A DNA stretch of 64,000 bases from Flaccisagitta enflata (lineage: Eukaryota; Chaetognatha; Sagittoidea; Aphragmophora). A program made the translations under genes and the position numbers. The notes under the pieces were generated by a model, which was given only the letters and a program-made list of their open reading frames with translations, searched no databases and was not told the origin of the DNA. The DNA lies in NCBI GenBank assembly GCA_965153355.1, contig OZ231126.1, positions 11,284,001 to 11,348,000 of the forward strand. The letters run 5' to 3'. Each line of letters begins with the position of its first letter. Within the stretch, counting starts at the first letter, position 1. Positions 60,833 through 64,000 of this stretch are shown piece by piece.

Positions 60833-61496
60833 GGGCAGCGGCCCCAAAGGGCCGATGTCCTGTAGGACACGGGGGGGGAATTTCCAGATGTCCATCCATA
60901 CGTCCGTACGTCCGTCTATCCGTCCCCCCCACCAAAGCCTCTGAGCGTCATGTTCCCATTGAATAACATGGAAAATTGAAGAAATGCATAATTCCTATTA
61001 TATAACATGGAAAATTGATAAAGAACTAAAAAAAACATGAAATTCCCATTGAATAACATTGAAAATTTAATAGAAGTTAAACAAGGCCAAGTAGGCCAAT
61101 AAGGTGCGACGTGTGGATTGTCGAACGAATGCGTTACCAACCAACAGACGGACACAGCCAGTTATAGAGGTGCTTTGTCGCACCTAAAAACGGGATATCC
61201 CTATTGAATAACATGGAAAATTGACTATCGTTTGAAAAAAATACAAAATTCAGATTGAATAACATGGAAAATTGACAATGAAATGGAAAAAAATTCAATG
61301 TGCTCATTGAGTAACAAGGAAAGTAGCCCCAAGCGCCTCAAATGTGCCTTCTCTGGATGTCTGGAAATTCACCCCTATGTCCTACAGGACATCGGCCCTC
61401 TGGGGCCGCTGCCCTGCTCTTACTCCACTTTTGCAGCTAATCACTCTAAGCAGGGCATCGGGTACCGCTGACCATGTGTGATCCTTGGATGACTAG
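60833..61496 (-). mobile_element. F2a element containing a nested F1 copy
   Basis: Starts GGGCAGCGGCCCCAAAGGGC after a T-run, TGTCCTGTAGGACACGG. The interior repeats TTGAATAACATGGAAAATTG. Then comes GTCCTACAGGACATCGGCCC, GGGTACCGCTGACCAT, and it ends GGATGACTAG before TT. Confidence 0.85.
61082..61185 (+). mobile_element. F1 element copy, GGTGCGAC type, nested in F2a
   Basis: Left CAAGGCCAAGTAGGCCAATA, AGGTGCGACGTGTGG, GTTATAGA then GGTGCTTTGTCGCACCT plus an A-run. Confidence 0.88.
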
Positions 61497-61499
61497 TTC

Positions 61500-61959
61500 T
61501 AAAAATGTTCCAATGGTTTTTGCATTGGCTGAGTTGTCCTGAAGTAGGTAGGTACTAAGCTGGTTTTAATGTTTTGCTTAGGTTATCAAGCATTTCTTAG
61601 GTTGTCCTTGAGTTTAGATGGTGGCTGGCTACCCCTACCCACCCATCCCCCACAATATTGTGACCCCGCATCACTTGTTTAGTGTTTTAAGTCCTATGCA
61701 AAGAAATTTGCATAAGGCAGTTTGAAATGTTTTCAAGAAAAAGAATACCAGATCTGCTTGCATTACTATGGAAAACAAAAGTGAGCAATTCCACTATTGT
61801 AACTTTAGCAAATATTTTTTTTGACAACCCATGTGATTGTTTTGATAATGATTTTGTCATTTGTTTTGCCATGAAGAGAAGAAATAGAATTCTTTTATGG
61901 AAATGAACAAAAAAAAAACTGAAATTGGAGGCGGGAGGGGTAGGAGGCACACAAACACT
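61500..61959. other. Spacer, no gene seen
   Basis: The minisatellite-like GTTGTCC sequence resumes to about 61615. The rest is AT-rich. Confidence 0.4.
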
Positions 61960-61962
61960 TAG

Positions 61963-64000
61963 GAGGATTTGGTGGTCTGTGTAGGCTTGAGCGATAAAGT
62001 GTCGTTAGGGGCTTATTTCCATCAGGGGATTTGGTGGTCTGTGTAGGTGGCTTGAGGATAAAGCGTCGTTAGGGGCTTATTTCCCATCAGGGTGGGATTT
62101 GGTGGTCTGTGTAGGTGGCTTGAGCGATAAAGCGTGTCGTTAGGGGGTCATTTCCATCAGGGGTGGACGGTGGTTCGTGTAGGTGTATTTGAGCGGGACA
62201 GCGTCGTTAGGGGCATTATTTCCATCAGGGTGGGATTTGGTGGTCTGTGCAGGTGGCTTGAGTGATAAAGTGTCGTTAGGGGGCTTATTCCATCAGGGTG
62301 GATTTGGTGGTCTGTGTAGGTGGCTTGAGTGATAAAGTGTCGTAGGGGGTGGGGGCTATTTCCCATCAGGTGGGATTTGGTGGTCTGTGTAGGTGGCTTG
62401 AGCGATATAAAGTGTCGTTAGGGGCTTATTTCCCATCAGGGTGGGATTTGGTGGTCTGTGCAGGGTGTTTGAGCGGGATAAAGTGTCGTTAGGGGCCTAT
62501 TTCCCATCAGGGTGGGATTTGGTAGTCCGTGGTATGGCTTGAGCGGATAAAGTGTCGTTAGGGCTTTTCCCATCAGGTGGGATTTGGTGGTCTGTGTAGG
62601 TAATGAGCGGATAAAGTGTCGCGAGGGCTTATTTCCATCAGGGTGGACGGTGGGTCTGTGTAGGTGGCTGGAGCGGGATAAAGTGTCATTAGGGGCTTAT
62701 TTCATCAGGGTGGGATTTGGTGGTCTGTAGGTATTTGAGTGATAAAGTGTCGTTAGGGGCTTATTTCATCAGGGGATCGGTGGTCTGTGTAGGTGGCTTG
62801 AGCGGGATAAAGTGTCGTTAGGGGCTTATTTCCCATCAGGGTGGGATTTGGTGGTCTGTGTAGGTGGCTTGGAGGGGATAAAGTGTCGTTAGGGGCTTAT
62901 TTCATCAGGGTGGGATTTGTGGTGTCTGTGTAGGTGGCTTGGAGCTGGACAGTGTCTTTAGGGGCTTATTTCCATCAGGGTGGGATTTGGGTGGTCTGTG
63001 CAGGTGGCTTGAGAGTGATAAAGTGTCGTTAGGGGCTCATTTCCCATCAGGGTGGGATTTGGTGGTCTGTAGGTGGCTTGAGCGGGATAAAGTGTCACCG
63101 TTAGGGGCTTATTTCCACCAGGTGGATTGGTGGTCTGTGTAGGTGGCTTGAGCGGATAAAGTGGTCGTTAGGGCTTATTTCCCATCAGGGTGGGATTTGG
63201 TGGTCTGTGTAGGTGGCTTGGAGTGGATAAAGTGTTGTTAGGGCTTATTTCCCATCAGGGAGATTTGGTGGTCTGTGTAGGTGGCTTGAGTGACATAAAG
63301 TGTCGTTAGGGGCTTATTTCCATCAGGGTGGGATTTGGTGGTCTGTGTAGGTGGCTTGAGCGGGATGCGGCCTAGGGGCCTATTTCCCATCAGGTGGGAT
63401 TTGTGGTCTGTGAGTGATTTGAGCGGGATAAAGTGTCGTTAGGGGGCTTATTTCCCATCAGGGTGGGATCGGTGGTCTGTGTAGGTGGTCGGAGCGATAA
63501 AGTGTCGTTAGGGGCTTATTTCCCATCAGGTGGGACGGTGGTCTGGTAGGTGGCTTGAGTGATAAAGGTCGTTAGGGCTATTTCCCATCAGGTGGACGGT
63601 GGTCTGTGTAGGTGGTTTGAGCGGACAGCGTCATAGCTGGCTTCCCATCAGGTGGGATCGGTGGTCTGCAGGTGGCTTGAGCGGGATAAAGTGTCGCTGG
63701 AGGGGCCTATTTCCCATCAGGGTGGGATTTGGGTGGCTGTGTAGGTGGCTTGAGCGATAAAGTGTCGTTAGGGGCTTATTTCCCATCAGGGTGGGATTTG
63801 GTGGTCTGTAGGGTGGTTTGAGCGGATAAAGTGTCGTTAGGGGCTTATTTCCATCAGGGTGGGATTTGGTGGTCTGTGTAGGTGGCTTGAGCGGGATAAA
63901 GTGTCGTTAGGGCTTAATTTCCCATCAGGGTGGGATTTGGTGGTCTGTGTGGGTTGCTGAGCGGGATAGTGTTAGGGCTATTTCCCATCAGGGTGGGATT
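61963..64000. repeat. About 69-bp satellite array, running off the window
   Basis: About 29-30 units containing GGTGGTCTGTGTAGGTGGCT, TGAGCGGGATAAAGTGTCGT and TAGGGGCTTATTTCCCATCA. Units differ mainly by small indels in G, C and T runs. ORFs through it on either strand have no support. Confidence 0.95.

Overview
This is a eukaryotic window, most likely from an arthropod. Genes are split by spliceosomal introns with GT/AG borders, and the DNA is full of long dinucleotide tracts, minisatellites and MITE-like transposons. The best-resolved gene encodes a secreted protein of the JHBP/takeout/mite-group-7-allergen (Der p 7-like) fold, a family I associate with arthropods. The microsatellite load would suit a crustacean or chelicerate, but that is an inference and no marker fixes the species. 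No bacterial operon, rRNA, tRNA or CRISPR array was recognised.

Left part (0.7-6.5 kb, minus strand): a multi-exon gene for a single-pass membrane protein. It has a CUB-like ectodomain, a Ser/Thr-rich stalk with poly-Ser, an LDL-receptor class A module, a transmembrane helix and an acidic cytoplasmic tail. Four core exons join with matching reading phases. More exon-like ORFs up- and downstream (6306-6474, 3044-3158, 2614-2813, 697-1710) have compatible phases and may belong to the same gene. A 516-bp Tc1/mariner-like MITE covers the end of the last ORF. At 8.2-9.1 kb lie exon-like fragments of an unidentified minus-strand gene. At 10.9-13.75 kb is the complete five-exon group-7/JHBP-like gene (233 aa, signal peptide).

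Middle and right part (14-64 kb): almost wholly repetitive. Only short candidate exons are visible: 34120-34203 (-), 35796-35898 (+), 42149-42210 (+) and 47097-47228 (+). The last two directly follow long (CT)n tracts that would serve as the polypyrimidine tract. The rest is: TA-flanked MITEs with terminal inverted repeats (282-797, 12489-12693, 19218-19783, 21917-22674, 30928-31521, 36477-37399, 53683-54292); a 2.3-kb Tigger/pogo-type element (14284-16626); many minisatellites; and a degenerate satellite of about 69 bp that fills the last 2 kb.

The most interesting feature is two abundant element families, here called F1 and F2. Both have a subterminal motif repeated inversely at the other end, a minisatellite interior, and insertion into A/T runs. 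F1 also has a terminal hairpin. The hairpin and subterminal motif change together between F1 subfamilies (GTCGCGGAC, GTTGCGGAC, GTCGCGTGC, GTTGCGTGC, GGTGCGAC, GGTGCGCC). This resembles Helentron-derived HINE/DINE-1 elements, but I cannot assign it without a search. Several copies sit inside tandem arrays or inside each other, so their borders and empty sites can be read directly. Two large minisatellites begin exactly where an F1 terminal hairpin should be.
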